Positions 1 to 7,244 of a stretch of 31,161 nucleotides of DNA are shown in pieces. The translations under genes and the position numbers were made by a program. This DNA is from an uncultured Bacilli bacterium. GTDB taxonomy: Bacteria > Bacillota_I > Bacilli_A > RF39 > UBA660. The stretch lies in assembly GCA_944363995.1 (NCBI GenBank), contig CALVVV010000003.1:1-31161 (forward strand), in the 5' to 3' direction. Positions within the stretch are counted from its first letter, which is position 1. Every line of letters starts with the position of its first letter. Under the pieces are notes generated by a model. The model had not been told where the DNA came from. It searched no databases and saw nothing but the letters and a program-made list of their open reading frames with translations.

Positions 1-308
1 ATGTCCACCATTTTCATATCTTATATAGTTTCTTTTCTTTCTAATATCTAACGGTGATACTAAATTTACAATAATAGATTTTTCTTTATTCGCTATATAA
101 TTAACTATATATTTATAAAAATTTTTTTAGTTCTTTTTCTTATAATTATTTTTACTATATAAATATTTTTTTAAAATCTAAGGCATGAATATTATTTAAT
201 AATTAGTTATAGTTTTAAAATTTTATAATTAAGTAAATTTTATTTAATACCACCTTTTTGTATACAAATAACTAATATAAGCATATATTAGATTAGAGAG
301 GTGATATT
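1..308. other. AT-rich left flank, possible minus-strand gene remnant
   Basis: No convincing gene lies here. On the minus strand a frame stays open from a stop near 129 to the left edge, about 40 codons, with a protein-like stretch (VNLVSPLDIRKKRNYIRYEN). It has no start codon after the stop, so it is either the interior of a damaged gene or chance. A faint resemblance to the 'SPxxxxR..R' segment of APS-kinase-like P-loop proteins was noticed but is too weak for a call. The rest (130-295) is AT-rich; a TATAAT-like box at 224-229 has no good -35. Confidence 0.25.
264..290 (+). promoter_or_regulatory. Candidate mother-cell sigma (SigK-like) promoter of cotE
   Basis: CATATATTA at 282-290 fits the CATANNNTA form of Bacillus SigK -10 boxes, and AC at 264-265 lies 16 bp upstream as in SigK -35 elements. 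B. subtilis cotE is transcribed by SigE and SigK, which makes this attractive. These motifs are short and the region is AT-rich, so chance is a real alternative. The leader would be only about 12 nt. Confidence 0.3.
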
Positions 309-842
309 ATGGCTTTATATAAAGAAATAGTCACTAAGGCAGTTATTGGTAAAGGGAAAAAATATTTTAAAAACAACTATAAAATAACTACTAGTGATCA
401 ACCAACAACTATTTTAGGTTGCTGGGTAATTAATCATAAATTTAAAGGATACAAATCAGGAGATAAAATTGGTGTGGATGGTTCTTTTGATGTAAATATT
501 TGGTATTCTTATGAAAATGATTCTAAAACAACTGTGGTAAATCAAAAAATTGAATACAATGATTTATTTAATGTTAAATTAAAAGAAAATGCTGACTTAA
601 GTAACGAAACAGATATTATTGTAAGGACTTTAAGTCAACCGACTTGCTTAGGGGTTAATATACTTGATAATAAAGAAATCTCTTTTAACATAGAAAAAGA
701 ATTAGGTGTAGAAATAGTTGGTGAAACAAAAGTAAAAATTGCAATTGAAGAAGATGAAGAACCATGGGAGGATATTGATGATGAAATAACAGATGAAGAT
801 TTAGAAGAAATTGATAAAATAGATGAAAATTACATAAAATAA
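309..842 (+). CDS. cotE: CotE-like outer spore coat morphogenetic protein
   Basis: This 177-residue protein matches Bacillus CotE in length (about 180) and along its whole course. The N-terminal ITKAVIGKGKK block, ILGCWVINHKFKG, DVNIWYSYENDSKT, the SQPTCLG segment and VEIVGETKVK are all in the family order. The C-terminal 30 residues are strongly acidic, as in CotE. In Bacillus, CotE forms a ring around the forespore and directs assembly of the outer coat, interacting with SpoIVA and many coat proteins. The start is fixed by a good ribosome binding site (GAGAGGTGAT) just upstream. It is monocistronic: a strong hairpin begins at its stop codon, and rpsP follows from its own promoter. In Bacillus, cotE lies next to mutS, so the location beside rpsP is different. 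Identity is from remembered family sequence; the presence of sporulation in this organism is inferred. Confidence 0.88.
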   Translation: MALYKEIVTKAVIGKGKKYFKNNYKITTSDQPTTILGCWVINHKFKGYKSGDKIGVDGSFDVNIWYSYENDSKTTVVNQKIEYNDLFNVKLKENADLSNETDIIVRTLSQPTCLGVNILDNKEISFNIEKELGVEIVGETKVKIAIEEDEEPWEDIDDEITDEDLEEIDKIDENYIK

Positions 843-872
843 AAGTGTCAACCAAAAATAGTTGACACTTTT
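841..872 (+). terminator. cotE terminator, shared with rpsP promoter
   Basis: A perfect 12-bp stem (AAAAGTGTCAAC with GTTGACACTTTT, loop 853-860) begins inside the cotE stop codon and is followed by ATTTTTAT. The right arm contains the TTGACA used as the rpsP -35 box. Confidence 0.85.
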
Positions 873-890
873 ATTTTTATATGTTATAAT
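862..890 (+). promoter_or_regulatory. Consensus sigma-A promoter of rpsP-khpA
   Basis: TTGACA at 862-867, 17-bp spacer, TATAAT at 885-890. Both boxes are perfect consensus, and the gene's AAAGGAGTGAT ribosome binding site starts about 10 bp further on. Confidence 0.9.
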
Positions 891-916
891 TACCTAAGAA
901 AAGGAGTGATTAACAA

Positions 917-1195
917 ATGGCTGTAAAATTAAGATTAAAAAGAATGGGAGCTAAAAAAAGACCATTTTATCGTATTGTTGCCGCTGATTCAAGAAACAAG
1001 CGAGATGGAAAAGTAATTGAAGAAATAGGTTATTATAATCCTATTGTTGAACCTGCTGAAATCAAAATAGATGAAACTTTAGCACAAAAATGGTTAAACA
1101 ATGGCGCTGTTCCTACCGATACAGTGAGAGGTTTATTTAAAAAACATGGTATTTTAAAACAATTCCACGAATCAAAAATAAATAAAGGTAAATAA
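917..1195 (+). CDS. rpsP: 30S ribosomal protein S16
   Basis: S16 is a small-subunit protein needed for assembly of the 30S body. The 92-residue product opens with the family's invariant pattern (AVKLRLKRMGAKKRPFYRIV followed by AADSR and RDGK) and continues with EEIGYYNP and the AQKWLNNGAVPTDTV block. Length is typical for Firmicutes. The ATG follows AAGGAGTGATTAACAA. It is the first gene of a two-gene unit with khpA, one base apart. In many Bacilli this pair continues with ylqD, rimM, trmD and rplS; here the unit ends after khpA with a terminator. Confidence 0.97.
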   Translation: MAVKLRLKRMGAKKRPFYRIVAADSRNKRDGKVIEEIGYYNPIVEPAEIKIDETLAQKWLNNGAVPTDTVRGLFKKHGILKQFHESKINKGK

Positions 1196-1196
1196 T

Positions 1197-1442
1197 ATGG
1201 ATTTAGTAGCATTAACTGAATTTTTAGTTAAAAGTGTTGTAACAGATTCTGATAAGGTTTCTGTTAAGCAATTTGAAGATGATGAAGAATATATTACTAT
1301 TCAAGTTTTAGTTGATGAAAGTATTATTGGTAGTGTAATAGGTAAACAAGGCATTATTGCTAATTCGATTCGTACTATAATACAAGCATCAGCTTATGCT
1401 AATGGTATGAAAAAGGTTAAAATAAATATTGATTCGTATTAA
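1197..1442 (+). CDS. khpA: KH-domain RNA-binding protein KhpA
   Basis: An 81-residue single type II KH domain, the size of Bacillus YlqC/KhpA. The GxxG RNA-binding loop is seen in SVIGKQGIIANSIRTI, preceded by the strand-rich EEYITIQVLV. KhpA commonly pairs with KhpB (Jag/EloR) and acts on cell elongation and RNA regulation in streptococci and lactobacilli. It starts one base after rpsP, the usual neighbour, and both are probably co-transcribed. Its stop codon abuts a terminator hairpin. Confidence 0.92.
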   Translation: MDLVALTEFLVKSVVTDSDKVSVKQFEDDEEYITIQVLVDESIIGSVIGKQGIIANSIRTIIQASAYANGMKKVKINIDSY

Positions 1443-1443
1443 G

Positions 1444-1468
1444 AGTAAGATTAAATTCTTACTTTTTT
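1444..1468 (+). terminator. Terminator after khpA
   Basis: Stem AGTAAGA (1444-1450) with TCTTACT (1457-1463) and a run of T, starting one base after the khpA stop. Confidence 0.85.
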
Positions 1469-1470
1469 AT

Positions 1471-1494
1471 AATTATGTAGAATTCTACATAATT
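1471..1494. repeat. Perfect 24-bp palindrome
   Basis: AATTATGTAGAA followed directly by its reverse complement. The core has the form ATGT-N8-ACAT seen in operators of PadR-family repressors. It sits between the khpA terminator and a TATACT box at 1496-1501, about 150 bp before uppS. Function is unknown; a regulator site is an inference. The remainder of 1495-1596 is AT-rich without evident genes. Confidence 0.6.
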
Positions 1495-1596
1495 GTATAC
1501 TAGGAAAGTGCTTTGCAATTCTTAAAAAATTAGAAGTCTATATTTGCTTAAAAAAATCGAAAAATAATTTAAAATTAATAATAATTTCTTTTATTA

Positions 1597-1625
1597 TTGT
1601 ATTAATCAATTATTTATAATATAAT
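1597..1625 (+). promoter_or_regulatory. Sigma-A-type promoter of uppS
   Basis: TTGTAT (1597-1602), 17 bp, TATAAT (1620-1625). The predicted start of transcription is close to the ATAGGGTGAT ribosome binding site, giving a leader of about 12 nt. Confidence 0.6.
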
Positions 1626-1643
1626 ATTAAATAGGGTGATTTA

Positions 1644-2348
1644 ATGAATATACCTAAGCATATTGGAATTATCGTTGATGGTAATGGAAGATGGGCTACT
1701 AAAAGAGGAAAAAAAAGAAGTGATGGTCATTTAGCTGGTGCTAAAAATTTAAATAACCTTTGCCAACATATATTTAACAAAGGCATATATGTTTTAAGTT
1801 TATATATTTTTTCGACAGAAAATTTTAAAAGAAGTAAAGAAGAAGTTAATTACTTAATGGAATTATTTGTTAAAATGTTTAAAAAAGATTTTAAATTATT
1901 TGAAAATCAAGATATTAAAATTGTTTTTTCGGGACGGAGAGAACCGTTAAGACAAGATTTATTAAATATTATTGATGAGATAACATATAAAACAAAAGAC
2001 AATAAACAAGGAATTATAAATTTTTGCCTGAATTATGGTTCACATTTTGAAATAATTGATGCTTGTAAAAAAATAGTAAATAGTAAAATAGAAGCTAATG
2101 AAATAACTGAAGCAATTTTTAAAAAAAATTTATATAATGATTTACCAGACTTAGATTTAATAATTAGGACTGGTGGTGAATTAAGACTTAGTAATTTTAT
2201 GTTATGGCAAGCTGCATATGCAGAATTTTATTTTACGAATACTTTATTTCCCGATTTCCAAAAAGAAGAATTTGATTTAATATTATCTTCATATTTTAAT
2301 CGTGATCGAAGATTTGGTGGTGTTAAAAATGAAAAAAAGATTAATTAG
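1644..2348 (+). CDS. uppS: Undecaprenyl diphosphate synthase (cis-prenyltransferase)
   Basis: Makes undecaprenyl diphosphate, the lipid carrier for peptidoglycan and wall polymers, by adding isopentenyl units to farnesyl diphosphate. The 234-residue protein has the family blocks: HIGIIVDGNGRWA near the N-terminus (catalytic Asp and the phosphate-binding loop), SLYIFSTENFKRS, IIRTGGELRLSNFMLWQ and YAEFYFT, ending with FNRDRRFGG. The usual RTSGE is RTGGE here and the usual LRISN is LRLSN; both are conservative. Length is slightly short (about 245 is common). Its 3' end overlaps cdsA by 20 bp, so the two are probably translationally coupled. Confidence 0.96.
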   Translation: MNIPKHIGIIVDGNGRWATKRGKKRSDGHLAGAKNLNNLCQHIFNKGIYVLSLYIFSTENFKRSKEEVNYLMELFVKMFKKDFKLFENQDIKIVFSGRREPLRQDLLNIIDEITYKTKDNKQGIINFCLNYGSHFEIIDACKKIVNSKIEANEITEAIFKKNLYNDLPDLDLIIRTGGELRLSNFMLWQAAYAEFYFTNTLFPDFQKEEFDLILSSYFNRDRRFGGVKNEKKIN

Positions 2349-3114
2349 TGCAATAATAGCTTTAATTATTTGTCTCCCTTTGATATATATTGGTGGAATT
2401 CCATTTTATTTTTTATCATTTATTTTAGCTTTATTAGCTTTTAAAGAATTATTAGATTTAATTGATGATGATTATTGGGTAAGACTAATAAGTTATATAT
2501 GTTTTTTATTTTTGTTAGGTTCCTGCATTACAAAAACTAGTTTAGACAATTTATTCGATTTTAAAATTTTTAGTATAGTTTTATTAATATATGGTTGTTT
2601 ATTTTTAATTAAACATCATAGTGACTTTAAAGTTGAAAAATGTTTTTATTTGTTAGGAATTACTGTTTTTTTAAGTAGTGCTTTTTCTAGTTTAATTATT
2701 TTAAGAAATATGAGCATATATTATTTTATTTATGTATTTTTGATTGCTACTATGACTGATACTTTTGCTCATTCAATTGGAAGCATGTTTGGTAAAACTA
2801 AAATTAATGAAATTTCACCAAATAAAACTTGGGAAGGCTGTTTAGGAGGAACTTTTTTTGGGACTTTAATAAGTGTTTTGTTTTATTTACTTTTTATAAA
2901 TCAAGAAATAGATATATTTTCACTTATATTTTTGACTATTTTTTTATCAATAATTGGGCAATTGGGAGATTTGTTTTTCTCTTTAATAAAACGGCAATAT
3001 CAAATTAAAGATTTTTCTAATATTATGCCAGGTCATGGCGGAATATTGGATCGGTTTGATAGTGTTATTTTTATTGCTTTAGCAATTACGTATTTTATTA
3101 ATTTTTTAATGTAA
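2329..3114 (+). CDS. cdsA: Phosphatidate cytidylyltransferase
   Basis: Converts phosphatidic acid and CTP to CDP-diacylglycerol in the membrane, the precursor of the acidic phospholipids. It is a multi-pass protein of 261 residues, hydrophobic from residue 4 on, with the C-terminal family signature SLIKRQYQIKDFSNIMPGHGG followed by ILDRFDS. The start is placed at ATG 2329 because GGTGGTG lies just upstream and the protein then opens MKKRLISAIIALI; a GTG at 2302 in the same frame would add nine unsupported residues. It lies in the classic uppS-cdsA-rseP order, but no dxr is present between cdsA and rseP, unlike Bacillus. Confidence 0.95.
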   Translation: MKKRLISAIIALIICLPLIYIGGIPFYFLSFILALLAFKELLDLIDDDYWVRLISYICFLFLLGSCITKTSLDNLFDFKIFSIVLLIYGCLFLIKHHSDFKVEKCFYLLGITVFLSSAFSSLIILRNMSIYYFIYVFLIATMTDTFAHSIGSMFGKTKINEISPNKTWEGCLGGTFFGTLISVLFYLLFINQEIDIFSLIFLTIFLSIIGQLGDLFFSLIKRQYQIKDFSNIMPGHGGILDRFDSVIFIALAITYFINFLM

Positions 3115-3124
3115 AGGAGATTAT

Positions 3125-4165
3125 ATGACATTTATATATTTTGTATTAATACTTAGTTTAATAATTTTTGTTCATGAATTAGGTCACTTTATTTTTGCTA
3201 AAAAAGCCGGAATTCATGTTTATGAATTTTGTCTCGGAATGGGACCACGATTATTTATGTTTAAAAGAAAAAATGATGAAACAGAATATGGAATTAGATT
3301 ATTACCAATTGGGGGATTTTGTGCGATGGCTGGCGAAGATGTTACTGAAGATGATGATATTCCCAAAGAAAAAACCTTACAAGCTAAAACATGGATGCAA
3401 AGATTTTTAACAATGGTCGCAGGAGTTATGTTTAATTTTATATTTGCTATTATTCTGTTATTTATATTAGGTTTGATTAATGGAAATCCAAATAATAAAC
3501 CAATTGTTTCTAGTGTTCCAAATGATGGACCAAGTTATAAAGCAGGTCTTCGAATTGCTGATGAAATAATAAGTTTGAATGGCGTAAAAATAAATAATAT
3601 TGATCGATTTATGCTTGAATATCAAATTAATTATGGTAAATCAATCGAATTAGCTGTTTTAAGAGATGGTGAAGTTAAAACGATTACGATTGTTCCTAAT
3701 GAAATAGAAACAGAACAAGGTATATCTTATCAATATCGTTTCTCTTTAGATAATAGTATTGAAACTGGTTTTTTTGAGGCCATTAAATATGCAATTACAA
3801 AATTTTTTAGTTTGATTGAGCAAATGTTTGCAACAATTATTTATTTATTTAATGGTAAATTAAGTTTAAATAATTTATCAGGCCCAGTTGGAATTTATAA
3901 CATTGTTGGGCAATCAGCTTCAGCTGGTATATTAAGCCTTATTTCATTAACATGCTTATTAAGTATTAATGTTGGTTTTATTAATTTATTACCAATTCCT
4001 GCTTTTGATGGAGGAAGAATAATATTTTTGATAATTGAAAAAATAAGAAGAAAACCATTACAACCAAATGTGGAAAATACAATTCATGCAGTTGGATTAG
4101 CCTTATTAATGTTGCTTATGGTTGTAATAACATATAATGATATCGTTCGTTTTGTAATAAAATGA
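3125..4165 (+). CDS. rseP: RIP metalloprotease RseP (site-2 protease)
   Basis: Intramembrane zinc protease that cleaves membrane-bound regulators such as anti-sigma factors and trims signal-peptide remnants. The 346-residue protein shows HELGH at residues 17-21 (zinc ligands and catalytic Glu) in the first membrane helix, a second helix after QRFLTMVAG, a PDZ domain around residues 120-200, and the C-terminal NLLPIPAFDGGR that supplies the third zinc ligand Asp. AAGGAGATT precedes the ATG. It is downstream of cdsA by 10 bp. The next gene starts within its stop codon (ATGA). Confidence 0.95.
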   Translation: MTFIYFVLILSLIIFVHELGHFIFAKKAGIHVYEFCLGMGPRLFMFKRKNDETEYGIRLLPIGGFCAMAGEDVTEDDDIPKEKTLQAKTWMQRFLTMVAGVMFNFIFAIILLFILGLINGNPNNKPIVSSVPNDGPSYKAGLRIADEIISLNGVKINNIDRFMLEYQINYGKSIELAVLRDGEVKTITIVPNEIETEQGISYQYRFSLDNSIETGFFEAIKYAITKFFSLIEQMFATIIYLFNGKLSLNNLSGPVGIYNIVGQSASAGILSLISLTCLLSINVGFINLLPIPAFDGGRIIFLIIEKIRRKPLQPNVENTIHAVGLALLMLLMVVITYNDIVRFVIK

Positions 4166-4488
4166 TGGTTAACTTTTGTAAAAATTATGATAAAATTGTA
4201 AATTTTTTATATTTAGAAAACGATATTATTTCCAAATTATTAATTAATTATTATCAAGAATATATTTTCAATATCAAAAGTGAAAAAAGTAAAAAAAAGT
4301 TAGATGAAATTATGAATCTATATACAGATAAAGGCGATTTTTATAAATTTATACAAACATTTTTTTCTTTAAATAACAGCAATGAAATTTATGATAATTA
4401 TGATAAAGTAATTAGAAAATTACTTAAATTATACAAGCAATATGAAAATGATACATCAAAAAAAATAAAAAATTCGAGGTGGTTATAA
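4162..4488 (+). CDS. Small orphan protein coupled to rseP
   Basis: I do not recognise this 108-residue protein. It is rich in Lys, Asn, Tyr and Leu, looks almost wholly alpha-helical, has no membrane segment or signal peptide, and ends with a basic patch (SKKIKNSRWL). The start ATG overlaps the rseP stop as ATGA with no good ribosome binding site, implying translation by re-initiation. Its stop overlaps the next gene's ATG (TAATG). It therefore bridges rseP and an ABC exporter in one transcript. Overlaps on both sides argue that it is a real gene. Confidence 0.65.
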   Translation: MMVNFCKNYDKIVNFLYLENDIISKLLINYYQEYIFNIKSEKSKKKLDEIMNLYTDKGDFYKFIQTFFSLNNSNEIYDNYDKVIRKLLKLYKQYENDTSKKIKNSRWL

Positions 4489-5387
4489 TGTTAAAAGTAG
4501 ATGGAGTTACAAAATATTATGGTGATTTTAAAGCGGTAGACGATTTATCTTTTGTAGTAAAACCAGGAGAAATATTTGGTCTATTGGGTGTTAATGGTGC
4601 AGGTAAAACAACAACATTTAGGATGATTATGGGGTTACTTGATATTACTAAAGGTAATATTACCTTAAATGATAAAAAAATAGATTACGATGTTACTGAT
4701 AAAATTGGTTTTTTAACTGAAGAAAGAAGTTTATTAACTAAATTAACAGTTAAAGAACAATGTATTTTCTATGGTGTTTTAAAAGGAATGAAAGAAGAAG
4801 ATATCATTAAAAGAACTAAAGAATTATTAGAAAAATTTGAAATACCAGAATATTTAGATAAAAAAATAAAAGAATTATCCAAAGGTAATCAACAAAAAGT
4901 TCAATTTATAACAGCAATTTTAAATGAACCAGAACTATTAATATTAGATGAACCATTTAGCGGTTTGGATCCGTTTAATGTGGAATTATTTAAAAAAGAA
5001 ATAATTGAAATGTCTAAAAAAGGTAGTATGATTATCTTTTCATCACACCGAATGGAACATGTAGAATTGTTTTGTAAAAAATTAGTAGTTTTAGTAAATG
5101 GTAAATCAGTTTTGTCAGGTGAATTAAAAAAAATAAAAGAACAATATCGTAAGAAAAATATCTTAGTTAAAGGTGATATTGATATTGAAAAAGTTGAAAA
5201 AATTGCTGGTGTCGTAGCCGTTACGAAAAAAGCTGATGAATATGAAGTTAAAATTGAAAATCAAGATATAGTTAAAGATGTATTTAAATATATTAGTAAA
5301 TGTGATAATATAACTAAATTTTCTGTTGAAGAACCATCTTTAAATGAAATCTTTGTAGCAAAAGTAGGTGAATCATATGAAAAATAA
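4488..5387 (+). CDS. ABC-2 exporter ATPase, NatA/YhaQ type
   Basis: Cytoplasmic ATPase of 299 residues that would drive the permease encoded next. Walker A is GVNGAGKT (34-41), the Q-loop region is FLTEERSL as in the NatA/YhaQ group (PEERGL), the signature is LSKGNQQK (129 on), and Walker B is LLILDEP (149-155), followed by SSHRMEH for the switch His. The C-terminal 80 residues form the extra domain typical of this group, ending with SLNEIFV. ATG 4488 is chosen because GAGGTGG lies at a proper distance; GTG 4479 is part of that site. Substrate is unknown; relatives export sodium, antibiotics or peptides. Confidence 0.9.
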   Translation: MLKVDGVTKYYGDFKAVDDLSFVVKPGEIFGLLGVNGAGKTTTFRMIMGLLDITKGNITLNDKKIDYDVTDKIGFLTEERSLLTKLTVKEQCIFYGVLKGMKEEDIIKRTKELLEKFEIPEYLDKKIKELSKGNQQKVQFITAILNEPELLILDEPFSGLDPFNVELFKKEIIEMSKKGSMIIFSSHRMEHVELFCKKLVVLVNGKSVLSGELKKIKEQYRKKNILVKGDIDIEKVEKIAGVVAVTKKADEYEVKIENQDIVKDVFKYISKCDNITKFSVEEPSLNEIFVAKVGESYEK

Positions 5388-6693
5388 ATTAAAATTTTTA
5401 ATTAATATGAGCTTAAAAAGAAAGATTAAAACTAAATGGTTTGTTTTAGCCAATATCTTTTTAGCCATTTTAATAGTAGGCGTTGCTAATATCGATCATA
5501 TTATTACTTTCTTTGGTGGTGATTTTGATAAAACTACGAAAATTTATGTTATTGATAATACTAATACTTATGATATATTTAAGACTAGTATCGATGCAGG
5601 ATTTAAATTAACAGAAGATAATAAATATGAAATAATTAAATATGATAAAACTAAAGAAGAAATAACTGATGAAATTAAAAATAATGAAGAAGAAAAAGAT
5701 TCAATTGCCTTAGTATTTGATTATGATGAAAAAGATATTATTAAAGTTTCAATGATAACTCATGGTTTTGTTGATACTTTAAATATGACTTTAATTAATA
5801 GTGCTGTTAATTCTGTTAAAACTTATTTAGCAGTTGAGAAATTTGAAATAAGTGAAGAAGAATTACTTGCTTTAAATACACCAGTTACGATTGAAAGAAC
5901 AGTTTTAGATGAAGAAAAAGATTCATCTGAAGAAAATATGGAAATGATTATGAGTGCTGTTTTTCCCGTAATTATACTACCATTTTTTATGTTAGTAATA
6001 TTTTTAGTCCAAATGATTGGTGCTGAAGTAAATGACGAAAAAACAACACGTGGTATGGAAATAATAATCGGTAATGTTTCACCCCAAGTACATTTCTTTA
6101 GTAAATGTATTGCGGGTAATTTATTTATTTTAATTCAAGGTGGTTTGTTATTTTTATATGGCTTTTTAGGATTTATATCAAGAAGCTTCTTTGGTGATGT
6201 ATCAGGTATTGGTGATGTATTTAATCAAGTTACAGGTATGATGAATGATTTATTTACACCATCATTTGTTTCATCATTAAAATATATTATACCTTTAGTT
6301 TTAATCCTTATGATTTTAACTTTTATAGGTTATTCTTTATTAGCCGGTATTTTAGCAAGTATGACTACTAATACGGAAGATTTTCAACAATTACAAACAC
6401 CTATTATGTTAATTAGTTTATTAGGTTACTATTTAGCTATTATAGCAGGTGGTTTTAAAGGCTCATTAATAATTAATATTTTAGGATATGTGCCATTTAT
6501 ATCGGCTATCTTGAGTCCATCATTATTAGTTATGGGCGAATTTACCGTTATTGATGTTTTAATTTCAATGGGATTAATGATAGTAGTTATCTATTTATTG
6601 ATTAAGTATGGCTTAAAAATATATAAAGTAGGAATATTAAATTATTCTTCGGACAAATTATGGCGTAAAATGTTTAAAGCATTGAAAGGATAA
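5377..6693 (+). CDS. ABC-2 exporter permease, NatB/YhaP type
   Basis: Membrane partner of the preceding ATPase, 438 residues. One membrane helix near residues 20-38 is followed by a large, charged extracytoplasmic domain to about residue 190, then five or six helices in the C-terminal half, the usual ABC-2 layout. The stretch AEVNDEKTTRGMEIIIGN after the second helix is the cytoplasmic coupling segment common in this family. The ATG at 5377 lies after AGGTGA and overlaps the ATPase gene by 11 bp; the GTG at 5368 is within the ribosome binding site. Substrate cannot be told from sequence. Confidence 0.88.
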   Translation: MKNKLKFLINMSLKRKIKTKWFVLANIFLAILIVGVANIDHIITFFGGDFDKTTKIYVIDNTNTYDIFKTSIDAGFKLTEDNKYEIIKYDKTKEEITDEIKNNEEEKDSIALVFDYDEKDIIKVSMITHGFVDTLNMTLINSAVNSVKTYLAVEKFEISEEELLALNTPVTIERTVLDEEKDSSEENMEMIMSAVFPVIILPFFMLVIFLVQMIGAEVNDEKTTRGMEIIIGNVSPQVHFFSKCIAGNLFILIQGGLLFLYGFLGFISRSFFGDVSGIGDVFNQVTGMMNDLFTPSFVSSLKYIIPLVLILMILTFIGYSLLAGILASMTTNTEDFQQLQTPIMLISLLGYYLAIIAGGFKGSLIINILGYVPFISAILSPSLLVMGEFTVIDVLISMGLMIVVIYLLIKYGLKIYKVGILNYSSDKLWRKMFKALKG

Positions 6694-6698
6694 TAATT

Positions 6699-7118
6699 AT
6701 GTTAAATGTAGTAGGAACAATGTTTTTTAAAGATGGTAAATTATTAATTGATAAACCAAGAAAAAGACCTGCTTTTCAAATGATAGGTGGTGCAGTTGAA
6801 GAAGGGGAAACAATATTAGAAGCGGCCATTAGAGAATGTCATGAGGAATTAGGGACTAAAGCAATATTTGATGAAAATAAAATAATTCCTGTTATGGATT
6901 TTATTGAAATAGCTACAAGTGATCCAACTAAAAAAATTCATATGCATATATTTAAATATGATGTAGTTTTAGAAGGCAAATTAGAGACATCATTAGAAAT
7001 AGAAAAATTTATGTGGTTTGGCATTAATGATGATATAAATTTATTATCTAATACTTTAAAAAATGAAGTAGTACCTTATTGTATTGAGAATAATTTAATA
7101 TATAGTAAAACTAGATAA
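6699..7118 (+). CDS. Nudix hydrolase
   Basis: Hydrolyses a nucleoside diphosphate linked to another moiety. The Nudix box spans residues 31-53 and fits G-x5-E-x7-REUxEExGU: GAVEEGE, then TILEAAI, then RECHEELGT. The 139-residue length suits a single-domain MutT-like enzyme. Substrate is unknown; the family is too diverse to guess. It starts five bases after the exporter permease with AAAGGAT upstream and may be read from the same transcript. Its stop codon lies in the loop of a terminator hairpin. Confidence 0.88.
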   Translation: MLNVVGTMFFKDGKLLIDKPRKRPAFQMIGGAVEEGETILEAAIRECHEELGTKAIFDENKIIPVMDFIEIATSDPTKKIHMHIFKYDVVLEGKLETSLEIEKFMWFGINDDINLLSNTLKNEVVPYCIENNLIYSKTR

Positions 7119-7129
7119 TTTCTAGTTTT
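7107..7129 (+). terminator. Nudix gene terminator with stop codon in loop
   Basis: AAAACTAGA (7107-7115) pairs perfectly with TCTAGTTTT (7121-7129); the TAA stop (7116-7118) is in the 5-nt loop. The tRNA-Leu begins four bases later. Confidence 0.75.
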
Positions 7130-7133
7130 ATTT

Positions 7134-7219
7134 GCACAGATGGTGGAATAGGTAGACACGCAGGCTTGAGGTGCTTGTGAAGTAATTCGTTGAGGGTTCG
7201 AGTCCCTTTCTGTGCACCA
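7134..7219 (+). tRNA. tRNA-Leu (anticodon GAG)
   Basis: Acceptor GCACAGA pairs with TCTGTGC, followed by A and an encoded CCA. The D-arm TGGTGGAATAGGTAGACAC and the long variable arm (TGTGAAGTAATTCGTTGA region) are those of class II tRNA-Leu. The anticodon stem CAGGC/GCTTG closes a loop TTGAGGT with GAG at 7168-7170, reading CUU/CUC codons. The T-arm is GGGTTCGAGTCCC. No separate promoter is obvious; it lies 4 bp behind a terminator-like hairpin. Confidence 0.95.
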
Positions 7220-7244
7220 AATTATTATTTAGAAAGGTGATAGA

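Noticed and set aside
1..129. Minus-strand APS-kinase-like gene at the left edge
   Set aside because: About 40 codons with no start codon and only a vague match; kept only as a note on the flank.
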